Part shown: positions 1 to 13,361 of the stretch, piece after piece
Numbering within the stretch: the first letter of the stretch is position 1
Layout of the letters: each line of letters starts with the position of its first letter
Source: Otis tarda
Lineage: Eukaryota > Chordata > Aves > Otidiformes > Otididae
Length of the DNA stretch: 64,000 bases
Direction of reading: 5' to 3'
NCBI GenBank assembly: GCA_026413225.1
Contig: CM048572.1
Span: 3,100,001 to 3,164,000, forward strand
Notes under the pieces: model-generated
What the model was told of the DNA's origin: nothing
What the model saw: the letters and a program-made list of their open reading frames with translations, nothing else
Database searches by the model: none
Program-made: the position numbers and the translations under genes

Positions 1-2600
1 TTATTTCTATTTAAGATGGGATTTCAGGCTGTGAGACAATTTTAGACCGCGCAAGCCTGAAATAACTCCCTAGGCCAAATTTATGACTTGTAACAGTCAG
101 AACCATCACAGCCACTTGTCATTTTATTAAAGACCCACATGACCCCATGACTGACACCGGCTCTGGGGCTGTCAGCCTGGGAACCGAAAGCATCAGTGTT
201 GGAGAGGCCAGGCCCCCTTCTCACAATATTGGTTTTGTCTCAGTATGGTTTTTAAGTCACTAAAGGCCATTAAAGGCTCTTCTCCACAGCGGCATTCCCC
301 TGGCTGGCTGGTGGAGCCGCCCAACCTAACCCTTACCCCAACCCTAACCGGGTCATCCCCAGAAACGGGACACCACACCTCCAACGCTGGCATCTCCAGC
401 CGCGGAGGAGATGATGTTTCGCACATCCCCACATCTTATCGCGGGCGGGATGCCGCACAGCACCCCATTTAGTGGTAATGGTCTCTTGGCTCTCTCTCTC
501 TTGGTCCTGTCTCTTTGGCTTTCCCATTGCAACTGTCCACCTGGATGGTTGCCCCCAGCCTATCATTGTATCTGGTGCATTGGTAAAAAAAAAAAACAAA
601 ACCAATTTATATAGAAGAGGATGACAAATACCAGATCATGTTCTGCCAATATGGCATGCACTCAGCAGTGATGATAGGAGGCTGAAAGACCACAGCATGT
701 TTTGGGCAGAAACTTGCCCTTTTCTGGCAGGTTACGCCTCCCAGGTCACAGCCTTGTGTCATGACGGGAGCCATTTCACTTGCGGTCCTGCGCAGGTGGC
801 GAGCAAGGACCGACACGCATGGCTCACATGGAAGGGTTTTCTTGGGTCTACCGTGGAGCTAAGGAAAAGTCCCTCCTGATTGATGCTATTTATTTTATCT
901 TCTCTACAAATACAAAACCAAACATGATGTTGTCGTGATCAACTGTGCTAAGTCCATCTGCGTAGGAATTGCCGCTGTATCGGTGATGCCCACAGTCCCC
1001 TCAGAGGGACGGACCCTTCGCCATGAGATCACCTTTCCCCGGGCCACGTAGTGTGGGGCCAGGATTAAATTATACTCTACAGGAAACATTGAGAAATCCA
1101 GTCTCTTTGGTAAAGCGATCCTTCCGAAGCGCGACAACCGCACACCCATGATTGATGGGGCGGCCGCACTTCCCAACAGCCCGCTCGTGCAGACAATCCC
1201 AAAAGCCAGAAACGGAGCCCGTAAATGAGCACACACAACGGCCTGCAGAGACAAGGGTTAACAGTCTTATCTAGGGTCACCAGAAGAAATTCCAAGTAAA
1301 ACCCACAGCACGCAGATTTCCTGCTTTCTAACCCAATGCCCTATTTATACCTCTCTTTCTTCAGAATGCCAGTGACAGCTTTTTCCTCGCTTACAGGCAC
1401 GTTTCCTGCTTTCTGAGTTGTGACTTTCATTTGCGGCTCATTTCCATAACCTCAGAAACATAGCTTCAATGGAAGTGTTAAATGTACTGATAAATTCTTC
1501 GTGAATCTTAAAGCTACCGGCAGAGAGAATGGGGGCAATTTACCCTGCATCAGCCAATTGAAAATTATACATTTCAAAATCCTTTAACGGAACGCAGCAA
1601 GGTTTATCTCCAATTGATAAGGTAACGCCTTGCTGCTGCTGAGACAAATAACAGAGCCTATTTCCAAAATACAAAGCCCCCAACACGACGGCCTATTTAG
1701 GCTCATCTTTGCACAGTGACCTTCACAGTCTTAGTTATCACGGAGTACGGCGACGAGCTCTGTGATCGCCGGCGGACGCTGCCCCCGAGCAGCACCCAAA
1801 CAGCCCTCGGGGGTTAAATTTTCCATCACTCCATCCCATCCGGCTGCACTTTATTTACAAACCATTTTTCAAGGTGCCGCGCACACGTTAGCCGGGAGCA
1901 TAGCATGGTCTCGGTGTACACCACACCTCCCATTTCTCTATTTTAAAAAACAAGAGAGAAGGAGAAAAAAAAAGAGACAGAAAGAGGGAAAAAAGTCTCA
2001 CCCAATCCTTCCCCCTGCCAGGGCACGAGCATCTTGAAAAACACTGGCGGAACGAGCTGCACTAAATAATTAGGACACATGGGGGGACTAAAAGTAAAGA
2101 AAGAGCAAAGCATGGTTTCGCTGCACTTGCACTTTGCTGGAGTCAGAAACAAGACACAAGTTGCCTGTTCTGGAGCAGACCTGGCTGTAACCGAACAAAA
2201 TGGCACGGTCAGGACGGGCGGCGAGCAGGGAAAAGGAATGCGCACAAAAGTCACCATGACTTATGTTAGAATCTGAAGGTCAGACACGGAAAGAGACGAG
2301 AGAGGGATGGGAACCAGCTTGCGGGAGCACAGGGATGCTGCCTGGGCGAGGCAGGGCCGCAGGGTGCAAGGGGCCCAACTTGAGCTACGGATGAAGGTCA
2401 GGAAAGACGATTTTCCAGTCACTGGTGGGAAAAGCACCCGGCTAGGAAACTCCCCCAGAGCACAGCCCGCCTGCCCCGGAGGGGACACAGGGAGGGATAA
2501 ACCAGGGACTGAGGGGTCTGAGAGGACCGTGCCATCTCCTCCTCCATCACTCCAACACTGGATGCAACTCATTCAGAACTACGGGATTATTCATGTCAGA
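1..2600. other. Intronic DNA, no feature recognised
   Basis: The stretch is mixed unique sequence. Open frames here are short, overlap on both strands and have no recognisable protein motif. The only named structure is a 27-base degenerate telomere-like tract at 323-349, too short to count as an interstitial telomere. Confidence 0.5.
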
Positions 2601-2601
2601 A

Positions 2602-2760
2602 TGGAAACGTTCAAGGCCAGGTGGGAACATTCAAGGCCAGGTTGGACCTCTGAGCAACCTGATCTGGTTGGAGATGTCCCTGCTCCTTGCAAGGGGTTGG
2701 ACTGGATGGGCTTTAAAGGTCCCTTCCCACCCAAACCGTTCTGTGATTCTATTCTATGAT
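2602..2760 (+). mobile_element. CR1 LINE, 5'-truncated 3' end
   Basis: The segment carries the avian CR1 3' signature in sense orientation: AGGCCAGGTTGGAC, GAGCAACCTGATCTGGTTGG, GATGTCCCTGCTCCTTGC and a terminal TTCTGTGATTCTATTCTATG. CR1 elements are avian non-LTR retrotransposons that usually insert as short 5'-truncated copies without a poly(A) tail. At the 5' boundary a 20-bp block ending TTCAAGGCCAGG is duplicated in tandem (2,602-2,642). It is inserted opposite to TOX2 transcription. Confidence 0.93.
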
Positions 2761-5700
2761 AATTACTCGTGGACAGCAAACGCCGTAAGCACAATGCCCC
2801 TGCAAGCACCCGAGGTGCTGTGGGGTGACGTGTGCTCCTGACGTGGTGAGGCTGGAGAAAGGGGCACGGACCTTGCAGCCAGTAGGCCGCATGTCCTCAC
2901 CCTTCCTTAAAAGCTTTCGGAGGTTATAAACCCACGTACATTCATCACAGTCACATGTCACAAAGACCGAAACAGCGTTATTTCAAAAATCAAGTTGAAA
3001 ACATTAACATGAACCAGAGGAGCAAGGACCAGACAACAACGCAATGACCCGGCCCCAGCAGAGCTGCGCCAGCTCCTGCTCTCCTACAGAAACGCACGCA
3101 GCGCTGTGCCCCATATGAAATATTTGTGCATCCTCCATAATTTAGAATCCTATTAAATAACTCGACTCCCGCATTTTTCATAACAGCAAATTCCATGAAT
3201 TTTGCATTGAATAAAAATTTAGCAATCATAGCAGCTGCTAATTTCTGTGCTGTGCTCGGAGCAGCCTTTCACTTCCCGATAATGATTTTAAAACATTATC
3301 CTGCTGTTTCCTTTTTTTCTACGCCTGGCATTGAAGAGCTCTGCAAACTATTTGAATAGCGCTGCTCTGGAAAAAAAAAAAAAAAATTGTGTAAGGGAGA
3401 AAAAAAAATTAAATTCAATCATCACTCTACCCTCTGTGAACTGTGAAAGTCTTGGGAACATGAAAAGGTGCTTTCTAAAGGATGTTAAGCATTCAAAAGA
3501 TTAGGCTGCAATGTGCAATTAAACGTGTTCCACAAACCTTTGTCAGAGTACCCAAACCTTTCCTTCTGCAGGAACTTAAAATCCTCCCACCGGGAGCTCG
3601 TTCAAGCGGTTTACTTTAAACCCACACTTCAGATATTCCGTACCTTTCGCTTTTATAATTCTTCAACACACGCTACCACTGGCAGAGTTAATAGTAACCG
3701 ACTAATTTTAAACCCTGTGATTACTGGAGCTGATTTATAGAGTAGCTTCGCTTCACAATACGGCGAATCACGCGCGCGGTAATTGCCAAGTTCAATTTTA
3801 GCTCCGTCATACTGGAGCGTTGGTTTTCATGCCTCAGCTGTTGCCTCCTCCGTGCTATGGAGGTAAGTTGATAATGCAGCAGGTTTTGCTGTTAAATATC
3901 ATAATATTGTGATACCCCGTGTCAGATTCTTGAGAGCTTTGTGAGCTGTGCATCATCTATTAACTAAATACTTTATTAAAGGAACAGCTTGAAAAGGCTT
4001 CGATTCTAATTTAGCTCAGAACACGGAACACTGGAGGGAAAAAAAAAAAATCATGTAATGATTAATTTCACCACCAGAAGTGACTCGGTGGAGAGAAGCA
4101 CTCACCGCCATCAAGGCTCTGTGGTAAGGGCTGCAAAGGGGTCAAACTAAAGCTTGAAAGCAAATACCCTCCAGCTGAGGCCCCTCACCCCGTCCTCGTG
4201 GCATCCACACAGGCAGTGCCAGGAGGTGGTTTGCCCCCAGTATGGAGAGTTTTGGGGCTGCGAGGCGCCAGCCGTGTTGAACAGTGGGTTGCTTCTTGAC
4301 CAAAGCATGGACATCTCGGGGCAACCGTCCCTCCTGTCTCCGTGGATGGGCTTGCAGGGCTCATGGAGCAAAGAGAAGAGAGATATCAGGTACCCGTTAC
4401 TACCAACAGATGGGGCTCCACAGCCCAAGGTGTTTGGTTTTTTTAAAAAATGAAGTCAGCTCATATCAAATTTAACAAATGTGGGCAAACTGCCCTTCTT
4501 TCCCATTCACACATTGGTACCCAAGATCGATGAAAATGGCAACACAAACTGAAATCCTAGAGCATCAGAGGAGGCTTCATGCCATTGAAGATGCCCAAGG
4601 CACAGCCCTGGGGATGGAGAGGGGGTCTCCTCTCTGTGCTGGGGAGGAATTCCCCACCAGGTGCTGACGGGGCAGAGAAGTGGGGTCTCTGCGTTGCTCC
4701 AGAGCTGCTGAGCTTTGCAACCCTTTGAATGAAGACTGCACAACACAACAGAAAAGTCTGTCTTCCGTCACATCTGCTGCTTATGCCTGTTGGACAGCCT
4801 GCTTCATTTTAACCCCTGCCTCTCCACCACAGCCCACTCATCCCCAGGCAGACGCAGAAGCCCCAACCCAAGCCAACACTTATGCGCTGGTCCCTGTTGG
4901 GGACTGGGGGAACCCTCCTCTGATACCACTGCTTGCCCATTCCCTGGGTGGGGGAAATTGCCTCTGTCAGCGCTATCCTTCCCCCATAAACTCCAGCTTT
5001 TAGGTACACAGGACAGATATGCAATTCATGATATTCACCAATGACACAGATCTCGCTCCAGCTCTGAAGTTCATGCATTAGGAACATGGCAAATCCCATG
5101 CAGTGGTTACCAGTTCAACAGTCACCTCTCCTATCCACCCTCTCATCACTGTAGCAAGGAGATGAGCATGGAACTGGACGAGCTCTTCTCTTATCATTTT
5201 TCCCCCCAGTTTTTCAAAAGCAACAGAAACAAGATGACACGCTAAACAGGCAGCATCTTGCAAGGCTGGAGAGCCACAGCTACACTCCGTCACAGCCCAG
5301 AGCAGCGCCCGGGGCTCCCGTACTGCAGGCAGCCACGCGCTCTCCGTGGCATTTTGTATGAGAAGCTGGGACACTTCCCACAGAGAGAAAGGGGAAGGAA
5401 GAATGTGAAAATTTTGCCAAGTGTGTGGTCACTGGGAGGAAGGAGTAGTATTGATGAATTTTTTGGCTTTGATGATTTTGGTAAAACCGTAAACCATGTG
5501 CCTCATGCTTCAGGAGACTGTATCACAAATTAATTGACCACAGAGCCCAGGGAATTCAGAGGTGGAATTGATTATTCGATGTCTGAAGTCCCATTTTTGC
5601 AGCCTACCAGGGATGCCTGACCAGTCCTATTTGCTTCAGAGCCTCTCCTGAAGTCAACCGCTGGTGCCTGGATCACACTCCGCATAATACAGTCACAGGA

Positions 5701-7963
5701 TGCTGATGGTATCTATGTCTCCAGAGGTCTTCCGGAGCTAAAGATGAACTTACACGACACTTTCTCACTTGCATCACACCTGTACTTTCTTATGACCATC
5801 TAATGATTTCCCAGAGCGCAACCTCCCCAGCAAAGTGGAGGAAGAAGCCACAGCCCAGCAGCAATCTCACCAAGCTTATGACTTGCAAGAATGAGGATTT
5901 CCCCAGCAGCAGACTGGGAAGGACCAGTCTTGTGTCAGACACCGGCCTCTCAGCACACAGAGCGCAGGACCACGGTCTCGGGTACCACGGACCAGACATG
6001 CTGGTAATGCACAACTTGCATCACTGAGATTCAGCTAAAAAATAATCCTATGGGCACACTAAAAAAAAAAACAAACAAACCCATCCTATTATTTTAGGAG
6101 AAAGGAAAAGAGGCGAGCAGGTGGCCTTGGCTGCACGAGTCTCTTACCACGCTGTTAAGTTGCTAAACCGAGCACTTACACGTCTGAAAAATTGTTTGCA
6201 ATGGGCAAGTAGGCAGCAGAGCTACCAGATGTTCTCCTAATATTTGCTATATGACATCACCGGATACTGCTGGGAAACCAACCTGTGCCAAATTTTCCCA
6301 GCCTCAGCTCACACTGTACGTGTGCGATGAGCTGGCTCTTAGACGCGGCTCAGACCTGGGCGCGCAGACGCCTTTTTGTGCTCGGGCTGGGCGCGCGGAT
6401 GGGCTGCTGTTGGCGCAAGCCACCTCGTGCACCCCAGAGCTATTTATGCAGCGATGGGGACACGGACACACACACAGCCTCAGCAGCGAGAGCGTGCCTA
6501 CTACATCCCATCGCACGCTGCCAGCCTCGGCTATAGTCAGGAAAAAAGAAAAACAAGAAAACCCCCAGATGTTGGGGGGTTGGCACCAACCAAGTTGGCG
6601 TTTGGATGAGAAAATAAAAGATATTTCATTAAAGTCTGATTACTCCTGCGCTGACATACGAGGAAGCTACATTTAAAACATTCAAAACTTTCTTGACTCC
6701 CTACACCTCTGGTTAGGGCTGCTGGTCCACCCCCCAGTGCCACCCAGTGCCTTCCAGTTCCAGAAGTGATTGCTTTAACCGATTTGCTGGGGCGAGATGC
6801 CGCTTCACTGCGGTGAGCGAAGGGAGGAGGGAAGAGAAGCAGCATGAAGAATGACATTCAGAACCGGCCCCTGGAGACCCCTCTGCGACGCGCATCCCCA
6901 CATCAGGCTGTCAGCTCCCAGCAACCAGCCCCGTCGGGGTTTGCTTGCTCCCGAGGAGGAATTCATTTTGCGCTCAACTAATGTAACTGCAAAGTGCTTT
7001 AAAACAATATTCCTCTAATAGAGACATTAAACCAGCCATTATTTTCCTGTTTAGAGTTAAACTAAGCAGACACAGCGGTAACTTTATTTTAAACAAACGA
7101 CCATCATCACAAAAAACGGATACCAAATAACCTCCTCCACCACATGGTGAATTTAACTTCATTTTTTGCTCCTCTTGAAGAAGACACGCTCATTGGCAAA
7201 CACCAGCTTCTGCAGCAACACTTCCCTCAAAATCCTCTTACCTAATGACAGTTTAAAAAGCTCTGTTTACCAATATATTTAATTTCAAGCTCTCTTTCCC
7301 CCTACTTTCTAAAAAAGTGTATATTCCAATGACCCACTGGAAAAAAACCCACATTATTTCTAAATTATTCCCAAGTATGAAGTTCTTGAACTTCATAGTG
7401 GTCTGTGACCTACCATTGGGATCCATCTTTCCTACCCATCCCATCAGCATCTGCAATGATTGAGAGGGGACTGTGTTTATTGCCACAGCTGTACAAACCC
7501 AACGCAAAGCCGAGGAAGCAAACGGATTTGCTCCACAGGCAGCAAGCCTGATCTTTGTATCCTCCACGCCATGATACTACTTGTTCAGACCATCTCTGAC
7601 TTAGGTCCTACTTTACGGAGCCTGGAACTTCAGGAGAAGTGCACCTGGCCCACGCCGGCATTAACAATGCTCTCTTTCGTGAGACGTAGAAGTCATCAAA
7701 TTACAGAGAGCACAGAGCTCCGTAGCAGCAGCCAACTTCTACTGGATTCCTGTAGCAGCTCCAGCCTAATGGGCTTTGAAGTGAGCAGAGACATCAGACA
7801 CACACCAGCTGCCTCTTACACCTCCAGAGTTATCACAAATTCATCGAGCAACTACCCTGAATTCATGTTGGGTCCACCACACTCCAAGGTGCTGCAAGTT
7901 TCCAGGACAGGCTTTGCATGAGCATGTTTGATCTCTTTGGTCAAAAAGGTCTATGTGCAACTT
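2761..7963. other. Intronic DNA with AT-rich blocks, no exon found
   Basis: No coding sequence is supportable here. Around 3,100-3,420 and 3,640-4,080 the sequence becomes AT-rich and CpG-poor with TAAT-type homeodomain cores and short A runs, a look often shared by conserved noncoding elements. Conservation cannot be judged from one sequence. The rest is mixed unique DNA. Confidence 0.45.
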
Positions 7964-8361
7964 CACAGAATCACAGGATGGTTTGGGTTGAAGGGACTGT
8001 TAAAGCCCACCCAGTCCAACCCCCCTGCCAGGAGCAGGGACATCTCCAAACAGATCAGGTTGCTCAGAGCCCCGGCCAACCTGGCCTGGAATGTTTCCAG
8101 GGATGGGGCATCCACTACCTCTCTGGGCAACCTGGGCCAGTGTGCCACCACCCTCAGGGTAAAAAATTTTTTCCTAATATCCAATCTGAATCTACCTCCC
8201 TCTGTTTTAAAACCACGACCCCTCGTCCTGTCGCAACAGGCCCTGCTGAAGAGTCTCTACCCATCTTTCCTGCAGCCCCCTTTAGGGACTGGAAGGACGC
8301 TCTAAGGTCTCCCTGGAGCCTCCTCTTCTCCAGGCTGAACAGCCCCAGCTCTCTCAGTTTA
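7964..8361 (-). mobile_element. CR1 LINE, longer 3' fragment
   Basis: Read on the plus strand, the segment begins CACAGAATCACAGGATGG and runs through GGTTGCTCAGAGCC, TCTCTGGGCAACCTGG, TTTTTTCCTAATATCCAA and CTTCTCCAGGCTGAACAG. This is the reverse complement of the last ~400 bases of avian CR1. It lies in the same orientation as TOX2 transcription. The copy is clearly defective; open frames across it are relics or chance. Confidence 0.95.
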
Positions 8362-9805
8362 CACGCATCCAGGTGATCTCTACATGTCAGCTTTGCTATG
8401 CAGCATGCAGACACCCGCTGCTTGCAGGCTCACCCTCTCTGAAGCACCCCAAAGCCACTGCTGTGAGTACTCCCATGGTCACTTCTTTGCAGGGAAACTC
8501 GGAGCTGAGGTGGGTGCGGGTTTGCAGTAGGTATGAAACCCCACCACACAGCCCTCCTGCATCAGCAGTTCCAGGGTAAGGGTTCCGCACAGGGCTGTGA
8601 CCGCGAGGTCCTCTTCTCCAAAAGCCAAAAACGCCAAAGTCGCTTTACACAAAGCTTTTTTCCTCTTTCTGCCTTGCCAGCTCCTGCAGATGCCACAGGT
8701 AGCACAGCTCTCCAGCAGCAACCACCTTGCTGCAGACCCAGTTTGTAAAGCTCTTCCTGGGTGGAGGCTCCACTGCTGCAACCCCTGTGCTCCCAGTGGG
8801 TCCTTTTGGTCCTCAGGAACTTCATTTGACTACACACAACAGAGAAGAAGCAGTAAAGGCTATTGTCACTTCTCAGTGACAATCTGCAGGTCTCAATGCT
8901 CCTCTGAAGACAACTTTTTTGGTGCTGGGGCATCTTACAGGAGCACGCTCTGGAGTCCCACCATCCCTGTGCTTGCGCCGTAGGACGCATGCAGACATCT
9001 CAGAAGGTCCAACAGCTGCTGGAGGCTGCCAAGAACATCCTCTTTAACTCCAATCCCCCTGCGATGCCACCACAGAGAAAAAAAAACAGTGGCCAGGACA
9101 CAGCTTTGGCTGGATCTAGGCCCTGAACCCCAATGCATCCATTCCACCTCACCTCTGGTTTGAGGGTGAGAAGAGATGTACAGCTATCTCAAGCATTCAT
9201 CAACCTTACAAAGGTTAATTCATTAGCCTTTCCACTCCAGAAACAAGTTCTGCCTTCATTTACACCTCACCAGCTCAGAGGAGGTTTCAGAGATGTAACC
9301 TGGGCAAATTTTATCAATGAATTCAAATCTTGAGCTAAATCAGGAGGAGGGATGGATTTACCCTAATCCCCTCCGAACACTTCATCAGCATCACCTGCCA
9401 GCTCAGCAGGATGTAATCTCTCTTTAATCTCCTAAAAACAGTGGAGTAGATGGGGAAGAGGTGGGGCATTAAATAATTCTGGCTGCCAAATCACATTAAG
9501 CAGCGTTTGGAAATTCATTAAGATCTTTGCAAATATCACTTTCCAGGTAAACAACCGGTTGCCACCGAGAGAGCGTGCACGCTTCAGGGGAGGGCCCAGA
9601 TATTTGGCACGGAGAAGAGGCCCCCATCCAGCAGTCTCTGCAGGAACACAGCTTCTCCGTGAAGATGCTCCAGGAGCTCGGATCCCATCGGCTGGCACAG
9701 CAGGCTTTGCCCTGGACCATGACGGAGTGGAGACGCAGCTTTTGGTGTGCTAGCGTGGAACCGCGCACGCAGCATCCACCAACGCAGCTGCAAACCCAAC
9801 TGCAG
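8362..9805. other. Intronic DNA, no feature recognised
   Basis: Between the CR1 copy and the minisatellite there are only short overlapping open frames with no recognisable product and no clear repeat family. Confidence 0.5.
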
Positions 9806-9943
9806 AAACTCAGACCCCAGTGCTGCAGAGACTCAGACCCCAGTGCCGCAGAGACTCAGACCCCAGTGCCCCAGAAACTCAGACCCCGGTGCCCCAGAAA
9901 CTCAGACCCCGGTGCCCCAGAAACTCAGACCCCGGTGCCAAAA
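9806..9943. repeat. 23-bp minisatellite, six copies
   Basis: Six consecutive 23-base units follow the pattern AAACTCAGACCCCAGTGCC plus CAG, starting at 9,806, 9,829, 9,852, 9,875, 9,898 and 9,921. The units differ by a few substitutions (AGAC/AAAC, CAGT/CGGT, CTGCAG/CCGCAG/CCCCAG). The left three copies share CAGT and the right three share CGGT, which suggests stepwise expansion. Because 23 is not a multiple of three, the plus-strand reading frame rotates through all frames, and all remain open. Confidence 0.95.
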
Positions 9944-9984
9944 CCCAGAGCTTTGCTGAGCGGGTACCACGCTCTACCACCAGC

Positions 9985-10745
9985 TTAAATCCCCGCCCTG
10001 AGCGACTCGCAGGGCTTTTTCGTGCCTCCCACTAAACCTCCCAGCAACAACAGGGATACCGGCTCCGACGGCTGCGCGTGTCGTGACTCCGCATCCCACC
10101 CCCGGCAGCAGCTGAGCCGAGGGGACCCTCCCGGCACAACGTGCCTGACGGCAGCGGAGTCGGCGCGGGGGCGAACCCGATCCGGCGCGTTTCGGAGCGC
10201 CCGGATGAGAGCGTTAGCGTGCGATTCTAGGTTTACATAACACTGCCAAACGATTTTGGCAGAAACAATTGGTATTAGCAAGGAGAAAACGAAGCATCAG
10301 GAACAGCCGGCAGAGCAGAGAGACACCTCTTGCGGCAGCCCCCAGGCTAAAATGAATATAAATAACAAATGCCATGGAAGCAACACTCGGGCAACAGCGA
10401 GGAAGAGGGGAAACGAAACCCAAATCGCAGCTGAGATGAGCAGGGGATTAAGCTTTTCTTTTTCACCTCCTTCTCACCCCTGTCAGACTAAGCTTTCCGC
10501 CTTATTAAAGCCCTCCAGTCAAGCCCACGCCGCTCAAACGCAGCGAAGGGAAAGCTGTCTCGCGCCGGCCTCCGAGCAGGTCCTGCCGCGCCGCCTCTGG
10601 CCCTGGGGACGCTGATCACAGAGCTCAATGATGGCCCGGGCAAGGACCCAAGGCACCGACCGCTTGGGCTAACCGGCCCCGTCGAGCCCGGCTCCGCCGC
10701 CACATCGGGCGAAGCGGTGCTGGGCGTTGCGCCGAGAAACCTTCC
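9985..10745. promoter_or_regulatory. CpG-dense block inside TOX2 intron 1
   Basis: Two sub-blocks are rich in CpG: I count about 28 CpGs in 10,021-10,230 and about 27 in 10,530-10,740, separated by a less dense centre. That is far above the neighbouring intron. It could be an intragenic CpG island used as an alternative promoter or enhancer, or an unmethylated GC-rich patch without function. No convincing coding first exon was seen in either orientation. Confidence 0.6.
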
Positions 10746-12300
10746 ATTGCACAAACTTCACGTTGGAGTTTTTAAGCCAAGTCAGCCTGGGCGTTGCTGA
10801 GTGAGTAGTACTGGAGGTCGTGTTTATCCCCAAGCAAATAGAGCAGAGACCCCAAAGGCGGCTGGATCTTCCCCTTGGCCTCTCCGGTGGCTCCAGCTCT
10901 GGCTGAAGGAATGAAGCCACCCATTTCAGGCGGCCCAGCCAGCCCTTGTCCTGCTCTGCGTGCCACGCTGCCGCCGGGAGCAACCGTGACGCGCACGCCC
11001 ACGTTCAGAGAGCAGGACGCCAACCGCCAGCCCTGTTTCACAGCGTCTGAGGACGCCTGGTCCCTTGGCACTGTGGCCCGGTGACCTAGTGATGGGAAGA
11101 GCCGTAGCAGCTCTTCAGAAACCTCCAGTTCCCTCAGCCTTACTGCTACAACTGTGCTAAGGAAGGAGGCAGCCTGCTCTCCAGACCTTTTTTTTTTGCC
11201 AAGTAGAGGAGCCCTTCCAAGCTGGCACCATCCTCGTGCTCGTGGCATGATGACAGTGACACAAGCTAAAGCCCCAGATCCAGCAGCACGCTCTTCCTGC
11301 CTCCGAGCTAGCCAAGATCTCCAGCTCTGGGGGAAAATGGGAAGCTCCATTTGAGCTTCAGAACATCACAAGACGATTCCACAAGACAAGAGGATGCTGA
11401 AGTCCACATTTCCCAGTTAACTTAGAGCAGGGCTTTCCTGCAAATGGAAACTGCATCCGTGGCTCCACGTGCAGCTCGTGGAGGACAGCTCTGGGTAGAA
11501 GGACTTAAAATGACTCAAACTTTGCCCAAATCAGAAATGTTTCCATTATAACCCTGGACTTGCCTGTTATATGAGCATCCTATTTTGATGATAACTCTCA
11601 CATCTCTACATTTAGATCCTGCCTATTTTCCCTGAAATTTTGTATGAGGCTGCCCTTGTTTCCGGCTCTTCACTAATCTCCTCCCAAACTTACACGCTGC
11701 GACCTTTCCAGCCAAAAATTAAAATAAGTGAAGCCCTGCACTCCGACAGGAACAGTAACACAGGCAGGGAAAGGATGCCGGAGCCAGCAATCGGGATCCC
11801 TGCTCCAACAGGATGTGTTTCTAAATCTCAGTCAATACCGCATGTTTTCCAAGGAATGAGGCCTTTCACATTTTATTAATTCTGACTAAAGCCCTTTTTA
11901 TTACAAATTCCCTATTTAGCATTTGATTGCCGCCGTCACCACCGAGACTTTCCCTGTATCCGAGCAGAAAACCCATGGCTCGCAGTCAGTGCGGGCTGTA
12001 CGTGGATATTTTTCTCTCCTGCCATCTCAATGCCAGAAGGTGCCGCTGGAATTATTGTAAACACACTTCCAGAGGTCCCTTCCAGCCTACACGGTTTTGA
12101 GGATGTATTTGCTTCATTTGCGTTCTCACACAGATCTGGCACCCCACTTCCACAGACGGACGGAGTCACACATCGTTATTCCCACAGGGTTTAGCCTCCC
12201 CCAAAAGAAGACCAAGCCAAACACCTTACTTACAGGGCTGCAAGGTTATGAAGCTAAAAAGAGCGTTTCATTCATATTTTTCCCCCTTTTCAAAGCCCAA

Positions 12301-12348
12301 CTCTTAAGCGGAAAACCCGATTTAATAACACTCTTAAGCGGAAAACCC
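12301..12348. repeat. Spaced 18-bp exact direct repeat
   Basis: The 18-mer CTCTTAAGCGGAAAACCC occurs at 12,301-12,318 and again at 12,331-12,348, separated by 12 bases. This looks like a small local duplication. Confidence 0.9.
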
Positions 12349-13312
12349 ACACTCTGGTTCGATTTGAATCAAATAACTCCACACAGACCGTTCAGCACAG
12401 CCACGACACAACTATCTGGTTCGCAAAAACAGACGGCCATCCACAATTAATTTGCCACCTTGACAGAGAAATGCAGGTCGTCAATTAATTAAACAACACA
12501 TGCCACTCGTCTTCAGTTCGCTTTGTGACCGGCAGCCTTTCCTCCTCGGCAGGCTCTTTATCTTAAGGGGGGGAAATATAAAACTACCACCTAATAATGA
12601 AAACATGACTCTGGTTTTCTTGGCACCTAATAAATGTTGTTTTCAGCTTTAGCAGATTTATCAGGTTTAAAAGCACCACGTCGCCAGCCCCCGTCTAGGG
12701 CGGAGGAGACCAGACTGCCATTCCAGCGCAAGTCCCTAAATGTACACAGATGGAAGCCACGCGACCTCGCTGTCTGGCTGCGGGGCGAGATCCGTGGTGC
12801 TCGCAGGAAGGTTCTTCTTCTGCTTTCGAGGGCTGTTTGATCTTCAATCAACAACACTTATCAGGGGTAAAGTCTGCCAGCCATTCCCAAGAGTTTGATA
12901 TTTTTAACAGCACATTCTTCTTCCCCTTCGAACGCCATTTGGAGACAAGATAACATGTCGGGGGAAAAGCTGCCTCCCTGGGTTGAACGCGGACAAGCAG
13001 AGCAGGATCCCACCAGGACGAACACGTATTTCCCACAGCCGCTGTGGTTCATGTTTCCCCCTCCAGTATTTCCACTTCTTCCTCTTCAGAAGACAACCAA
13101 ACACTTTTTTGTGCCCACTCCATAAGCTGGGACAAACCAGGATAATTCACTAGTGTTAACTGATAATTCAAGTGTTTCCATAAAAACTTCCTCTAAAGTT
13201 TTCATAAATTTAATTTCCATGCTGTCAAAATTTCTTTCCTTTTCACTGAGGACTCTGGGGTATGCTGCCCCTCTTCTGACACTAGGGACTAGAAATATAA
13301 TTCCCCAAAAAT

Positions 13313-13361
13313 ACATAGAATTATAGAATCCTAGAACAGTCAGGGATGGAAGGGACGTCAT
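13313..13361 (-). mobile_element. Short CR1 3'-end scrap
   Basis: The plus strand reads ATAGAATTATAGAATCCTAG followed by GGATGGAAGGGACGTCA, which resembles the reverse complement of the last ~50 bases of CR1 (tandem ATAGAATC plus GGAAGGGACCT). It is short and diverged, so family assignment is moderate. Confidence 0.65.

Noticed and set aside
323..349. Telomere-like CCTAACCC / CCCTAACC tract
   Set aside because: It is only about four degenerate units, too short to distinguish from chance.
10772..11350. 192-codon minus-strand frame near the intronic CpG block
   Set aside because: It has an ATG, but no recognisable motif and no link to TOX2 alternative N-termini that I remember.
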